Assembly (NCBI GenBank): GCA_903847945.1
Contig: CAINEY010000022.1
Location: 1-42,511 of the forward strand
From: an uncultured bacterium
GTDB lineage: Bacteria; Bacillota_I; Bacilli_A; Erysipelotrichales; Erysipelotrichaceae
Direction of reading: 5' to 3'
Length of the DNA stretch: 42,511 nucleotides
Shown piece by piece: positions 24,452-33,307 of this stretch. The stretch's first letter is position 1. Each line of letters starts with the position of its first letter. Both the position numbers and the translations under genes were made by a program. Below the pieces are notes generated by a model. It was given only the letters and a program-made list of their open reading frames with translations. It was not told the origin of the DNA and did not search any database.

Positions 24452-25398
24452 GTTTCTTCAGTCAACTCAAGGCTAAACTCACTCCCAAAGCGACCCAACC
24501 CTACGTCAGCGGGTTCAAAAACACCCAAAATGGCTTAGGTGAGAAATTCAAAGCCCTCATCGGCATCCAACCGCTGATCGATGAATCCCTTTACGCTCAA
24601 CTCAACGATGTGTTACTCAGAGCTGATCTGGGCGTCACCATGGCTTCTGAACTCATTAAATCGTTGCGACAAAAAGCGAAAGCGGAGAAACTAACGGAGT
24701 CGCAACAGCTGATCGATGCCTTATCCCAACTCCTGCGTGAACCCTTTATCCCCTTTGAGTTGGTGCTTCATGACGGTCTCAACATCTTCCTGATCGTCGG
24801 TATCAATGGGGCCGGTAAAACGACCACCATCGCCAAACTGGCTCATCGCTTCACGCAAGAAGGGAAGTCGGTCGTGACGGTTGCGGCGGATACCTTCCGA
24901 GCCGCCGCTGTCGAACAACTCAAGCATTGGTCGAATCGGGTCGGAGTTCCATGCATCAGCGGAAGTCCGCAAGCTGATCCCGCCAGCGTCGTGGTCGATG
25001 GGATTCGATACGCTTTAGCCCATCAAACGGATGTCGTTTTGATTGATACAGCTGGTCGCCTTGAAAACAAGACGCACTTGATGGAAGAACTTGCGAAGAT
25101 TCGCCGTGTCATCGTCAAAACGGCACAACGCGAACCTGATCATGTGTGGCTCGTTCTGGATGGAAGTACGGGACAACATGCGCTCAAACAAGCGCTGACC
25201 TTCAAGGAAACAGTTCAAATCAGCGGGATCGTGTGCACGAAGCTGGACGGAACCGCCAAAGGCGGCAGTCTGGTAGCCATCGCTCACGACTTGAAATTGC
25301 CGATTCCGTTCATTGGATTGGGTGAACACCTTGACGATCTGATTCCCTTTGATCCAGATGCCTTCGTCTATGCCATTACTCAAGAGGCCAGCCCATGA
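24448..25398 (+). CDS. ftsY: Signal recognition particle receptor FtsY
   Basis: The product (316 residues) is the SRP receptor GTPase that docks ribosomes with nascent membrane proteins at the Sec translocon. It holds essentially only the NG domain with a short N-terminal stretch, lacking the long acidic A domain of Proteobacteria. G motifs are GINGAGKTTTIAKLA, AADTFRAAAVEQL, LIDTAGR and TKLDGTAKGG. The smc-ftsY-ylxM order is that of Bacillus, with ATGA overlaps on both sides implying coupled translation. Confidence 0.97.
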   Translation: MSFFSQLKAKLTPKATQPYVSGFKNTQNGLGEKFKALIGIQPLIDESLYAQLNDVLLRADLGVTMASELIKSLRQKAKAEKLTESQQLIDALSQLLREPFIPFELVLHDGLNIFLIVGINGAGKTTTIAKLAHRFTQEGKSVVTVAADTFRAAAVEQLKHWSNRVGVPCISGSPQADPASVVVDGIRYALAHQTDVVLIDTAGRLENKTHLMEELAKIRRVIVKTAQREPDHVWLVLDGSTGQHALKQALTFKETVQISGIVCTKLDGTAKGGSLVAIAHDLKLPIPFIGLGEHLDDLIPFDPDAFVYAITQEASP

Positions 25399-25706
25399 TC
25401 AAACACGATCGCATCAACCAATTGCTGGACTTCTACAAACCCCTCTTGACCGAGCACCAACGGACCATTGCCGAGCTGCATTATGCCGAGGATCTCTCCA
25501 TTTCTGAGATCACGGAACACACTCAAAGCAGCCGAGCGGCCGTTCATGAAACGCTCAAACGCGTGGAAGTCGTGCTTGAAGATTATGAATCCGCCTTGCA
25601 TTTGGTTGAAAAACACCAACAGAGGCACCAGCTATTGCTGCAACTCAAGCAGCTGAATCACTTCACAGTCAACGATGTCGTCGCCAAACTGGACGATCTC
25701 GATTAG
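25395..25706 (+). CDS. ylxM: YlxM-family HTH protein
   Basis: The product (103 residues) is a small helical protein of the UPF0122/YlxM family, reported to modulate SRP in Gram-positive bacteria. It opens with RINQLLDFYKPLLTEHQRTIAELHYAEDLSISEITEHTQSSRAAVHETLKRVE, a sigma-region-4-like helix-turn-helix, followed by a Leu/Gln-rich helix. In most Bacillota ylxM is followed by ffh; here ackA follows instead. It overlaps ftsY by ATGA. Confidence 0.88.
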   Translation: MIKHDRINQLLDFYKPLLTEHQRTIAELHYAEDLSISEITEHTQSSRAAVHETLKRVEVVLEDYESALHLVEKHQQRHQLLLQLKQLNHFTVNDVVAKLDDLD

Positions 25707-25718
25707 AAAAGGAGCTCT

Positions 25719-26915
25719 ATGACTAAAATTATTTCAGTGAATGCCGGCAGTTCTTCCTTAAAGTTTCAATTGTTCATCATGCCTTCTGAGCAAGTGCTCA
25801 CCAGCGGCATCATCGAACGCATCGGATTGGCCGATGGGATCTTTACCATCAAGGTCAATGATCAGAAAGTCACGGTCTCTCAACCGATCCCCGATCATAA
25901 AGTCGCCGTCGAGCTCGTGCTCAACGCCTTGATCCAACACAAGATCGTCAACTCGCTGGATGAAATCAGCGGCGTGGGTCATCGCGTGGTCCATGGGGGC
26001 GAAGCGTATGCCCAATCCGTCGTCTTTGATGACGATGTCGAAAATACGATCGAAGCCCTCTCAGAATTAGCTCCTTTGCACAATCCGGCCAACCTCATCG
26101 GTTACCGTGCCTTCAAGAAGGAGCTGCCGCATGCCCGTCACGTGGCCGTCTTTGATACAGCTTTCCATCAGACGATGGAAGACGACATCTATCTTTATCC
26201 GATTCCTTACGAATACTACGATCAGTTCAAGATCCGCCGTTACGGTTTCCACGGGACGTCGCATTACTACGTGTCTCGTAAAGTCGCTCAACTTATGGGC
26301 CGCAGTGTTGAAGACATCAACGTGATCACCTGTCACTTGGGCAATGGGGCTTCCTTGGCCGCGGTCCAGGGTGGAAAATCCGTCAATACCTCCATGGGCT
26401 TTACGCCTTTGGCCGGGATCATGATGGGGACCCGTTCCGGAGACATCGACCCCGCCATCATTACGTTCCTCATGCAGAAACTGGGAAAGACCGCCTCGCA
26501 AGTCATCGATATTTTGAATAAGAAATCCGGGATGTTGGGGGTCAGCGGACTCTCCAGCGATGCCCGTGACATCGATAAAGGCATCCAGGACGGCAATGCC
26601 CGTGCCTTGCTGACCCGTAAGCTTTACGCTAACCGTGTGGCTCAAACGATCGGATCCTATTTTATCCAACTTGGTCATGTGGACGCCATCGTGTTCACCG
26701 GCGGTTTGGGAGAAAACGACACGGCCGTTCGCGGAGCCATCGTGGAACGGATCCAATCCGCCATGGGCATCGATTTCAATGCCGAACTCAATGCCACGTC
26801 ACGCGGTAAAGACCTCTGCCTGTCCAAAGCCGGTTCCAAGACGCAAGTCTGGATCGTGCCTACCAATGAAGAATTGGTGATTGCTCAGGATACCGTTCGA
26901 CTGTTGGGGCTCTAA
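25719..26915 (+). CDS. ackA: Acetate kinase
   Basis: The product (398 residues, normal length) interconverts acetyl phosphate plus ADP and acetate plus ATP, giving substrate-level ATP in fermentation. The family signatures are clear: ISVNAGSSSLKFQLF at the N-terminus, VGHRVVHGGE, VFDTAFHQTM, RRYGFHGTSHYYV, TCHLGNGASL, MGTRSGDIDPA and FTGGLGEND. AAAAGGAGC precedes the ATG. The pta gene is not adjacent. nrnA begins at the last base of the stop (TAATG). Confidence 0.97.
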   Translation: MTKIISVNAGSSSLKFQLFIMPSEQVLTSGIIERIGLADGIFTIKVNDQKVTVSQPIPDHKVAVELVLNALIQHKIVNSLDEISGVGHRVVHGGEAYAQSVVFDDDVENTIEALSELAPLHNPANLIGYRAFKKELPHARHVAVFDTAFHQTMEDDIYLYPIPYEYYDQFKIRRYGFHGTSHYYVSRKVAQLMGRSVEDINVITCHLGNGASLAAVQGGKSVNTSMGFTPLAGIMMGTRSGDIDPAIITFLMQKLGKTASQVIDILNKKSGMLGVSGLSSDARDIDKGIQDGNARALLTRKLYANRVAQTIGSYFIQLGHVDAIVFTGGLGENDTAVRGAIVERIQSAMGIDFNAELNATSRGKDLCLSKAGSKTQVWIVPTNEELVIAQDTVRLLGL

Positions 26916-27871
26916 TGTCACGCTTCTACGAATTGATCCATCAATTCGATACGATTGCCGTTTTTCGTCACCAGCACCCCGATCCGGATGCCTTGGGCTC
27001 CCAATGGGGCTTGGTGACCTGGCTACGATCCCGCTTTCCGCAGAAACGGGTTTTCGCCGTTGGTCAGCATAAAGGACCCAAACCCCACCTGTTTCAGCCG
27101 GCAGATCCCATCGATGAGGAAACGCTGAGCAATGCGTTGGTCATCGTGTTGGATACGGCGAATGCCGCCCGCATTGACGATCAGCGCTACACTCTGGGCA
27201 AAACGATCCTCAAGATCGATCATCACCCCTTAGGGGAATCGTATGGGACCGATGAGTGGATTGTTGAAACGGCAGCCAGCACCAGCGAGATTATCGCTTC
27301 GCTGATCCAAGGGGTCATGATGGATGAACCGATGGATCCCGCAGCAGCCCGCTACCTCTACATGGGGATCCTGACCGATTCGTTGAACTTCTCCACGGCC
27401 AACACAACGGCCAGAACGCTGCATGCGGCAGCCTATTTGGCTCAAAGCGGGCTCGATCTACCTCAGATCAATCAGGACCTCTACCTGATGGAAGCCAAGG
27501 AATACACCTTTATCAACTGGTTGCGACAAACCGCCTGTGTCGATGAGAGAATTCTGTACGCCATCATCACCATGGAGGACCTACAACGACTCGACATCAA
27601 GCCGGGAATCGCCAAAGAGCACATCAACGTGTTGGGTCAAGTCAAAGACTACGAGATCTGGGCCATGTTCATCGAACAGGAAGAAGAGGGGAAAATGATC
27701 TTCAACGGATCGATTCGATCCCGGTCGGTTACGGTCAACGATATTGCTAAGAACTACAACGGTGGGGGACACCGCTTAGCCGCCGCAGTCAAAAAACTGG
27801 ACCGCGCCGGCATTGCCCAAGTCATCTCTGACTTAAAGGAGCGTCACCATGAAACGTGTTTACACCTTTAA
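26915..27871 (+). CDS. nrnA: DHH-family phosphoesterase, NrnA-like
   Basis: The product (318 residues) resembles NrnA, which degrades very short RNAs and hydrolyses 3'-phosphoadenosine 5'-phosphate. The DHH domain holds RHQHPDPDALGSQWG, VLDTAN and KIDHHPLGESYG; the C-terminal DHHA1 domain ends in the substrate-binding NGGGHRLAAAV. Its start overlaps the ackA stop, and its last 23 bases overlap the next gene. Related DHH enzymes hydrolyse c-di-AMP products, so exact substrate preference is uncertain. Confidence 0.88.
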   Translation: MSRFYELIHQFDTIAVFRHQHPDPDALGSQWGLVTWLRSRFPQKRVFAVGQHKGPKPHLFQPADPIDEETLSNALVIVLDTANAARIDDQRYTLGKTILKIDHHPLGESYGTDEWIVETAASTSEIIASLIQGVMMDEPMDPAAARYLYMGILTDSLNFSTANTTARTLHAAAYLAQSGLDLPQINQDLYLMEAKEYTFINWLRQTACVDERILYAIITMEDLQRLDIKPGIAKEHINVLGQVKDYEIWAMFIEQEEEGKMIFNGSIRSRSVTVNDIAKNYNGGGHRLAAAVKKLDRAGIAQVISDLKERHHETCLHL

Positions 27872-29495
27872 TCCCCGACAAAAACCCGGGATGGATACCC
27901 CGCTTATCGCTCAATTGAAAGCGCTGGGTATCGTCGCGGTGATTGCTTTGATCGCCGATTATCTGCTCTTACCCGCCTACAATATTCACTCCCTGGAGAC
28001 CGTTTTCCTCTTTGCGGTGTATCTGGGACTCTATGTGTTCTTCAGTTTCTCGTTCAGCGGACGATTTCTGCGCACCAGCCAATTCGCCTTGGGCGGTATC
28101 GGGGTCCTTATCGCCTTTACGCTGATCGCTTCGTTTTTGGGCTCTGAATGGCTCAATGCTGAAAAATTCAGGGATCAGATTGCTGTCAATACTCTACCCT
28201 TTAGTGAGGATTTTGATTTGGTGACGTTTGGTAAGATTCCGCTGGTAGATTATGAAACGGCTTCCCAGCTGGGAGATAAACAGCTCGGTAAAGTTCAAGG
28301 CTTGGGTTCCCAATACAACATCAACGCAGATTACACGTTGGTGACCGCCATGGACAAACTCTATCGCGTTTCACCCTTGGAGTACCAGGACCTCTATAAA
28401 TGGTTCCAGAATCGCTCGACCGGGATTCCCGGGTATGTCCGGGTCAACGTGAATGACCTCAACGACGTCAAACTGATTGAACTCACGCAAGGGATCCGAT
28501 ACGCCCCCTCTGCCTTCTTTCAGGAAGACCTGATGCGTCACGTGCGTTTTGCTTACCGTACCGAGATCTTATCCGATTTCTCCTTTGAGATCGATGAGAG
28601 CGGTCATCCGTACTACGTCATTTCCGTAATCGAACCGCAGATCGGGTTCTTCAGCGGTTGGGATGCGGTCGGGGTGATCGTGGTGGATGCGGTCAGCGGT
28701 GACATGATCAAATACGGCTTGGACGATGTTCCGGCTTGGATCGATCGGGTTCAACCGACCGATCTGGCGTGGTATCAGATCGATAATTGGGGCTATTACG
28801 TCAACGGTTTCTTCAATACGCTGTTTGGCCGCAAAGACGTCATTCAGACGACGGATGGCTTTAACTTCGTCGTCATTGATGGACAAGTCCATGTCTATTC
28901 CGGAATGACGTCGGTCGGTGCCGATCGGTCCATTGTCGGGTTTGCGCTGATCAATCTGCGCACCAAAGCCGCCACCTATTATCAGGTCGGTGGGGCTGAT
29001 GAGTATTCCGCCATGAGCAGTGCTCAGGGCCAGGTTCAGGACTTGGGTTACAGTGCTACCTTCCCGGTGCTCTTGAACTTCGAAGGGGAACCGACCTACT
29101 TCATGTCGCTCAAAGACAATGAAGGACTGATCAAGCAATACGCGATGGTTTCCGTCACGGATTATTCCGTGGTCGGTGTCGGCAACAGTGTCGAGGCTGT
29201 CAAGACTGTTTATCGTCAACGTTTGGTTGAAGCCGGTATTCTGGAGGCTCCTGAAATCACTACGACGACCCTGGAGGTGACCATCACCCGCATTGCCAGT
29301 GCCATCGTCGGAGGACAGTCCACCTATTACCTGACAGTGGCGGAAGATCCGAGACTGTTTGTGGTCGATGTGAATCTGAGTCCGGAAATCGTGCTCAGTC
29401 AAGTCGGGGATTCCGTTAAACTGACGATCAAGACGGATGTCCCGGGGATAACTATCACCGTTCTCGGATTTGACAATTTGGCTTACGATTATTAA
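27849..29495 (+). CDS. Membrane protein with large extracytoplasmic domain, function unknown
   Basis: I do not recognise this 548-residue protein. Three hydrophobic helices (about residues 28-50, 52-74 and 80-100) are followed by a soluble region of some 440 residues, probably outside the cell. This contains VIVVDAVSGDMIKYGLDDVPAWIDRV, resembling the strand pattern of PepSY-like domains, and ends in a beta-rich segment from about 470 that could be an OB-like barrel. AAAGGAG (27837-27843) lies before the ATG, inside nrnA, giving a 23-base overlap. A strong terminator ends the ackA-nrnA unit here. Confidence 0.8.
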   Translation: MKRVYTFNPRQKPGMDTPLIAQLKALGIVAVIALIADYLLLPAYNIHSLETVFLFAVYLGLYVFFSFSFSGRFLRTSQFALGGIGVLIAFTLIASFLGSEWLNAEKFRDQIAVNTLPFSEDFDLVTFGKIPLVDYETASQLGDKQLGKVQGLGSQYNINADYTLVTAMDKLYRVSPLEYQDLYKWFQNRSTGIPGYVRVNVNDLNDVKLIELTQGIRYAPSAFFQEDLMRHVRFAYRTEILSDFSFEIDESGHPYYVISVIEPQIGFFSGWDAVGVIVVDAVSGDMIKYGLDDVPAWIDRVQPTDLAWYQIDNWGYYVNGFFNTLFGRKDVIQTTDGFNFVVIDGQVHVYSGMTSVGADRSIVGFALINLRTKAATYYQVGGADEYSAMSSAQGQVQDLGYSATFPVLLNFEGEPTYFMSLKDNEGLIKQYAMVSVTDYSVVGVGNSVEAVKTVYRQRLVEAGILEAPEITTTTLEVTITRIASAIVGGQSTYYLTVAEDPRLFVVDVNLSPEIVLSQVGDSVKLTIKTDVPGITITVLGFDNLAYDY

Positions 29496-29520
29496 AGAAC
29501 AGGTCTCCTGTTCTTTTTTT
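29494..29520 (+). terminator. Strong intrinsic terminator
   Basis: AAAGAACAGG (29494-29503) and CCTGTTCTTT (29507-29516) form a perfect ten-pair stem with a TCT loop and a T run to 29520. It overlaps the stop codon. Confidence 0.93.
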
Positions 29521-29532
29521 AGCGCTCTACGG

Positions 29533-29538
29533 TATAAT
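29533..29538 (+). promoter_or_regulatory. Predicted -10 box of dnaE
   Basis: TATAAT at 29533-29538, 11 bases before the dnaE ATG, so the leader would be about five bases. The -35 (GTTCTT, 17-bp spacing) is weak. AAAGG at 29539-29543 would lie upstream of the start of transcription if this promoter is used. Confidence 0.5.
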
Positions 29539-29549
29539 AAAGGCAATCT

Positions 29550-32500
29550 ATGGCAACACATCTCATGGTCCGCAGTGCGTTTTCGCTCTTGCACTCTACC
29601 CTCAGCATCCCGCGTTTGGTGTCGACCGCCAAAACGCTGGGATACGATTCGGTGGCCTTAACCGATCGTTTGACGTTGGCCGGTGTACCGGAGTTTGTGA
29701 TGAGCTGCAAACAAGCCGGAATCAAACCCATCTTGGGATGTGAACTTCAGCTGTTGCTGGACGATGAGCCCGTCGCTTTGATCGCTTTGGCCAAGAATGA
29801 ACAGGGATATCGTTGGTTGATCCAGATTTCAAGTCGTCAAAACACCCTAAAAACCCCATTAGTCCTGTCGGAGCTGAAAGCAGCTCAGGAGGATGTCTTC
29901 TTTATTCTGCCCAGCGTCAACGCCGTGATCGACGGTTTGTTCTTAAAACAAAATGAAGAAGGACTTCGGGCACTAGTTCATCGCGTGGCTCAGGCTTGCC
30001 CAACACTTTATGTGGGGATGACCCATCAGGAGAGTGCGTTTTATCGGAATCAGAATGCCCAATTGAAGACGATCACTCGGGCGATTGGACTAAGAACGGT
30101 TGCTTTACATCAAGTGTATTACGCCAATAGCGATGAAGAAGAGCACTATCGGATCGTACGGGCCATCGATCAACAACTCACCCTGGAAGATCCCCGTTTA
30201 CCGAAATCACCGTACCGTTATTTTCTTGAACCGCTTGAACTGGCGGATCTATATGATGCGGAAGACGTCATCGAAACAGATGTTATCGCTTCCGCGTGTA
30301 ATGTCACCCAACTCAGCACCAAAGCAGGTTTACCGCGTTTTGAACCTCCCTCAGCCATCTCTTCAGCTCAATATTTGACGCAACTTTGTCTGCAGGGTTT
30401 GACCAAACGTTTAGGGACCTCATCCATTCCGACAGCTTACAAACAACGTTTACGGGATGAACTCGATGTGATCGAGTCGATGGGGTATGAAGACTACTTC
30501 CTGATCGTCTGGGATTTCATCCGTTTTGCGAAGAAACAAGGCATCTATGTCGGACCGGGACGTGGTTCCGCAGCGGGATCCCTGGTTTCCTATGTTTTGG
30601 GGATCACGCATGTCGATCCGCTGAAGTTTGGCTTGCTTTTTGAACGTTTCCTCAACCCGGAACGCATCTCCTTGCCAGATATCGATACCGACTTTCCGGA
30701 TGATCGACGCGATGAAGTGATTGCGTATGTTCACGAGAAGTACGGGGATGAGCATGTCGCGCACATCGCAACCTTTGGGACCTTAGCTGCCAAACAGGTC
30801 TTACGGGACGTAGGTCGAGTGCTGGAGATCCCGGTGCGGGAGTTGGATCAACTCTCGAAAGCCATTCCGAATCTCCCGAAAGTGACCTTGGCGGACACCT
30901 ATCTGAATGTTTCCCGTTTCCGTCAATTGGTCGATTCGGATCTCCGCTTTACGCGACTCTATACCTTGGCCTTGGGCTTGGAAGGGTTACCTCGACACAT
31001 TTCCACTCATGCGGCTGGCATCGTTTTATCAGGCAAACCACTCAGTGACGTTGTGCCTTTGATTCAAATCGAATCCGATATGGTATCTACCCAATACACG
31101 ATGGAGTACCTCGAACCTTTGGGACTGATCAAGATGGATTTCCTGGGCTTGCGCAACTTGACCATCATCGACCAAGTCGTCAACCTCATCAAGAGTCAGC
31201 TCAATCAGGATTTAGAGATCCTCAAGATTCCTTTGGATGATCAAAAAACGCTGGATCTGGTCAAACGGGTCGATACGGTCGGCATCTTTCAGCTGGAATC
31301 CGATGGGATGAAGAATCTGTTGCGTCAGATGAAGACCTCCCACTTCAACGATATTGTCGCGACCATTGCGTTGTTTCGACCGGGTCCCATGGAAAACATC
31401 CCGGAATACATCCGGGCCAAAGAGCACCCGGGTTCAATCAAACTCCTGCATCCTGATCTCAAACCCATTGTGGAAGATACCTACGGGATCCTCATTTATC
31501 AGGAACAGATCATGCAAGTGGCCCAACGCATGGCTGGTTTCAGTCTGGGTAAAGCGGATATCCTGCGAAAAGCCATGGGGAAAAAGAATGCCGAGACCTT
31601 GGCCAGTCTTCAAGCAGAGTTCATTGCCGGATGCCAGAAAAAAGGCTACAGCGCAGAGTTGGCTCAAGCCTTGTATGACTTGGTTTTTAAGTTCGCCAAC
31701 TACGGTTTCAATAAATCCCACTCTGTGGCATATGCGATGATTTCGTATCAAATGGCTTACCTCAAAGCCAATTACCCCGCAATGTTCTATACAGCCCTGC
31801 TCAACAGCGTGATCGGTGGGGAAGGCAAGACTTCCCAATACTTGGAAGAAGCCCGACTCAAGGGCATTACGATTCTGGGGCCTTCAGTCAATGATTCCAC
31901 CGACCAATATCTGTTGCGCAGTCAAGCCATCCGGCTGCCTTTACTCATGATCAAAGGCGTTGGGGGAGCAGCCTGCCGGGAGATCCTTTTGGAGCGGCAG
32001 AATGGTCCTTTTAACTCGTTCTTTGACTTTGTGGCCCGCGTCTCCAATCGCCGCTTCTCCAAGCCAGCCGTCGAGGCGTTGATCGATGCCGGTGCGTGTG
32101 ATGACTTTGGTTATTCGCGCAAATCGTTGTTGGCCTCTCTGGAAGATGCGTACGCTTATGCGGCATTGGTAAGGGTTGATCACGCCCAACAGACCGTCAT
32201 CGATCTGGGCTTAGTCAACCAACCGCCGATGACCGTCGTCAAGGAAGTTCCGCTGGAGCGGGCTGAACGTGAAAAAGCCGTATTGGGGTTCTATCTCAGC
32301 GATCATCCGCTGACCCACCTCAAACGTCAACACGGAATCAATACCTCACTGGCTTTGATTGAAGTCTCCAAACAACCCGTCACCGTGATCGTCATGGTGA
32401 AAGCCATCAAATCCCATCGAACCAAGAAAGGGGACATGATGGCCTTCCTGACGCTCAGCGATGAAAGTGCTGAGTGGTCGGGTGTTTTGATGCCTAATTT

Positions 32501-32621
32501 GCTTGAAAAGCTCGGATCACAGTTACAACGCGGTATTTTTGTTATGATAGAAGGGGTAGCTGAAGAAGAAAACAGCCTGTTCATCAAAAAAATAAACGTT
32601 TTGGAGCGTTCTGCGCTCTAG
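29550..32621 (+). CDS. dnaE: DNA polymerase III alpha subunit DnaE (Bacillus DnaE type)
   Basis: The product (1023 residues) is a C-family replicative polymerase without an exonuclease domain; in Bacillota it extends primers on the lagging strand beside PolC. The N-terminal PHP domain is degenerate: HLMVRS replaces HxxVHS, so Arg8 stands for a metal-binding His. The palm has the catalytic pair Asp377 and Asp379 in LPDIDTDFPDDRRDEV, and fingers motifs GRGSAAGSLVSYVLGIT and FRPGPMENIPEYI follow. The C-terminal region has helix-hairpin-helix and OB segments. A strong terminator and a TATAAT lie just upstream. Confidence 0.95.
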   Translation: MATHLMVRSAFSLLHSTLSIPRLVSTAKTLGYDSVALTDRLTLAGVPEFVMSCKQAGIKPILGCELQLLLDDEPVALIALAKNEQGYRWLIQISSRQNTLKTPLVLSELKAAQEDVFFILPSVNAVIDGLFLKQNEEGLRALVHRVAQACPTLYVGMTHQESAFYRNQNAQLKTITRAIGLRTVALHQVYYANSDEEEHYRIVRAIDQQLTLEDPRLPKSPYRYFLEPLELADLYDAEDVIETDVIASACNVTQLSTKAGLPRFEPPSAISSAQYLTQLCLQGLTKRLGTSSIPTAYKQRLRDELDVIESMGYEDYFLIVWDFIRFAKKQGIYVGPGRGSAAGSLVSYVLGITHVDPLKFGLLFERFLNPERISLPDIDTDFPDDRRDEVIAYVHEKYGDEHVAHIATFGTLAAKQVLRDVGRVLEIPVRELDQLSKAIPNLPKVTLADTYLNVSRFRQLVDSDLRFTRLYTLALGLEGLPRHISTHAAGIVLSGKPLSDVVPLIQIESDMVSTQYTMEYLEPLGLIKMDFLGLRNLTIIDQVVNLIKSQLNQDLEILKIPLDDQKTLDLVKRVDTVGIFQLESDGMKNLLRQMKTSHFNDIVATIALFRPGPMENIPEYIRAKEHPGSIKLLHPDLKPIVEDTYGILIYQEQIMQVAQRMAGFSLGKADILRKAMGKKNAETLASLQAEFIAGCQKKGYSAELAQALYDLVFKFANYGFNKSHSVAYAMISYQMAYLKANYPAMFYTALLNSVIGGEGKTSQYLEEARLKGITILGPSVNDSTDQYLLRSQAIRLPLLMIKGVGGAACREILLERQNGPFNSFFDFVARVSNRRFSKPAVEALIDAGACDDFGYSRKSLLASLEDAYAYAALVRVDHAQQTVIDLGLVNQPPMTVVKEVPLERAEREKAVLGFYLSDHPLTHLKRQHGINTSLALIEVSKQPVTVIVMVKAIKSHRTKKGDMMAFLTLSDESAEWSGVLMPNLLEKLGSQLQRGIFVMIEGVAEEENSLFIKKINVLERSAL

Positions 32622-32644
32622 CGACACCTGCAGGAGGACCAGCT

Positions 32645-33307
32645 ATGGCAAAACTACTGATCGTGGATGATGAGTTCAACATCCGCCACGTGGTCAAAGA
32701 ATACGCATTGGCCAACAATCATGACATCGACGAAGCCGATAACGGTGCCGATGCCTTACGTAAAGTGACTCAAAACGATTACGACGTCATCATTCTGGAC
32801 ATCATGATGCCCAAGATGGACGGGTTTACCGCGTGCCGCGAGATCAAAAAAGTTAAAGATGTGCCCATCATCATCTTGTCGGCTCGTCAGGAAGAGTATG
32901 ACAAACTCAAGGGCTTCGAACTTGGAGTCGATGACTACGTCATCAAACCCTTCAGTCCTAAGGAACTGATGGCCCGCATCAACGTGGTCATCGGACGTCA
33001 CAAGAGTGCCAGCAATACGATTCTCGCCTTTGGCGGATTATCCGTCGATGAGGCAGCCCGCAATGTCTACATCGATGAAGTGCGCATCAACCTGACTCCG
33101 AAAGAGTTTGATCTATTGCTGTATCTGATCAAAAACAAGAACGTCGCGTTGTCGCGGGAAGTTCTCTTGGAAAACGTCTGGAATTATACGTTCTTTGGGG
33201 ATGACCGGACCGTGGACACCCACATCAAAATGCTACGCCACTCCTTAAGACACTACCGCGATTACATTAAGACCGTTCGCGGGATGGGCTACAAGTTTGA
33301 AGTTTAA
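32645..33307 (+). CDS. OmpR/PhoB-family response regulator
   Basis: The product (220 residues) has a receiver domain with acidic residues Asp8 and Asp9, phosphoacceptor Asp52 in LDIMMPKMDG and Lys101 in DDYVIKPF. The C-terminal winged helix includes LTPKEFDLLLYLIKNKNVALSREVLLENVW and DDRTVDTHIKMLRHSLRHYRDYIKTVRGMGYKFE. AGGAGG precedes the ATG. It pairs with the kinase that begins inside its 3' end. The regulated genes are unknown; no matching direct repeats were recognised upstream of neighbouring genes. Confidence 0.94.
   Translation: MAKLLIVDDEFNIRHVVKEYALANNHDIDEADNGADALRKVTQNDYDVIILDIMMPKMDGFTACREIKKVKDVPIIILSARQEEYDKLKGFELGVDDYVIKPFSPKELMARINVVIGRHKSASNTILAFGGLSVDEAARNVYIDEVRINLTPKEFDLLLYLIKNKNVALSREVLLENVWNYTFFGDDRTVDTHIKMLRHSLRHYRDYIKTVRGMGYKFEV

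Noticed and set aside
28569-29594. 341-codon minus-strand reading frame opposite the unknown membrane protein
   Set aside because: Its translation has no recognisable motif or ribosome-binding site and runs across a strong terminator and the dnaE start; it is a shadow of the plus-strand gene.
29550-29620. Degenerate PHP metal site in DnaE as a novelty
   Set aside because: Loss of PHP histidines is common in DnaE proteins, so it is recorded in the gene entry only.
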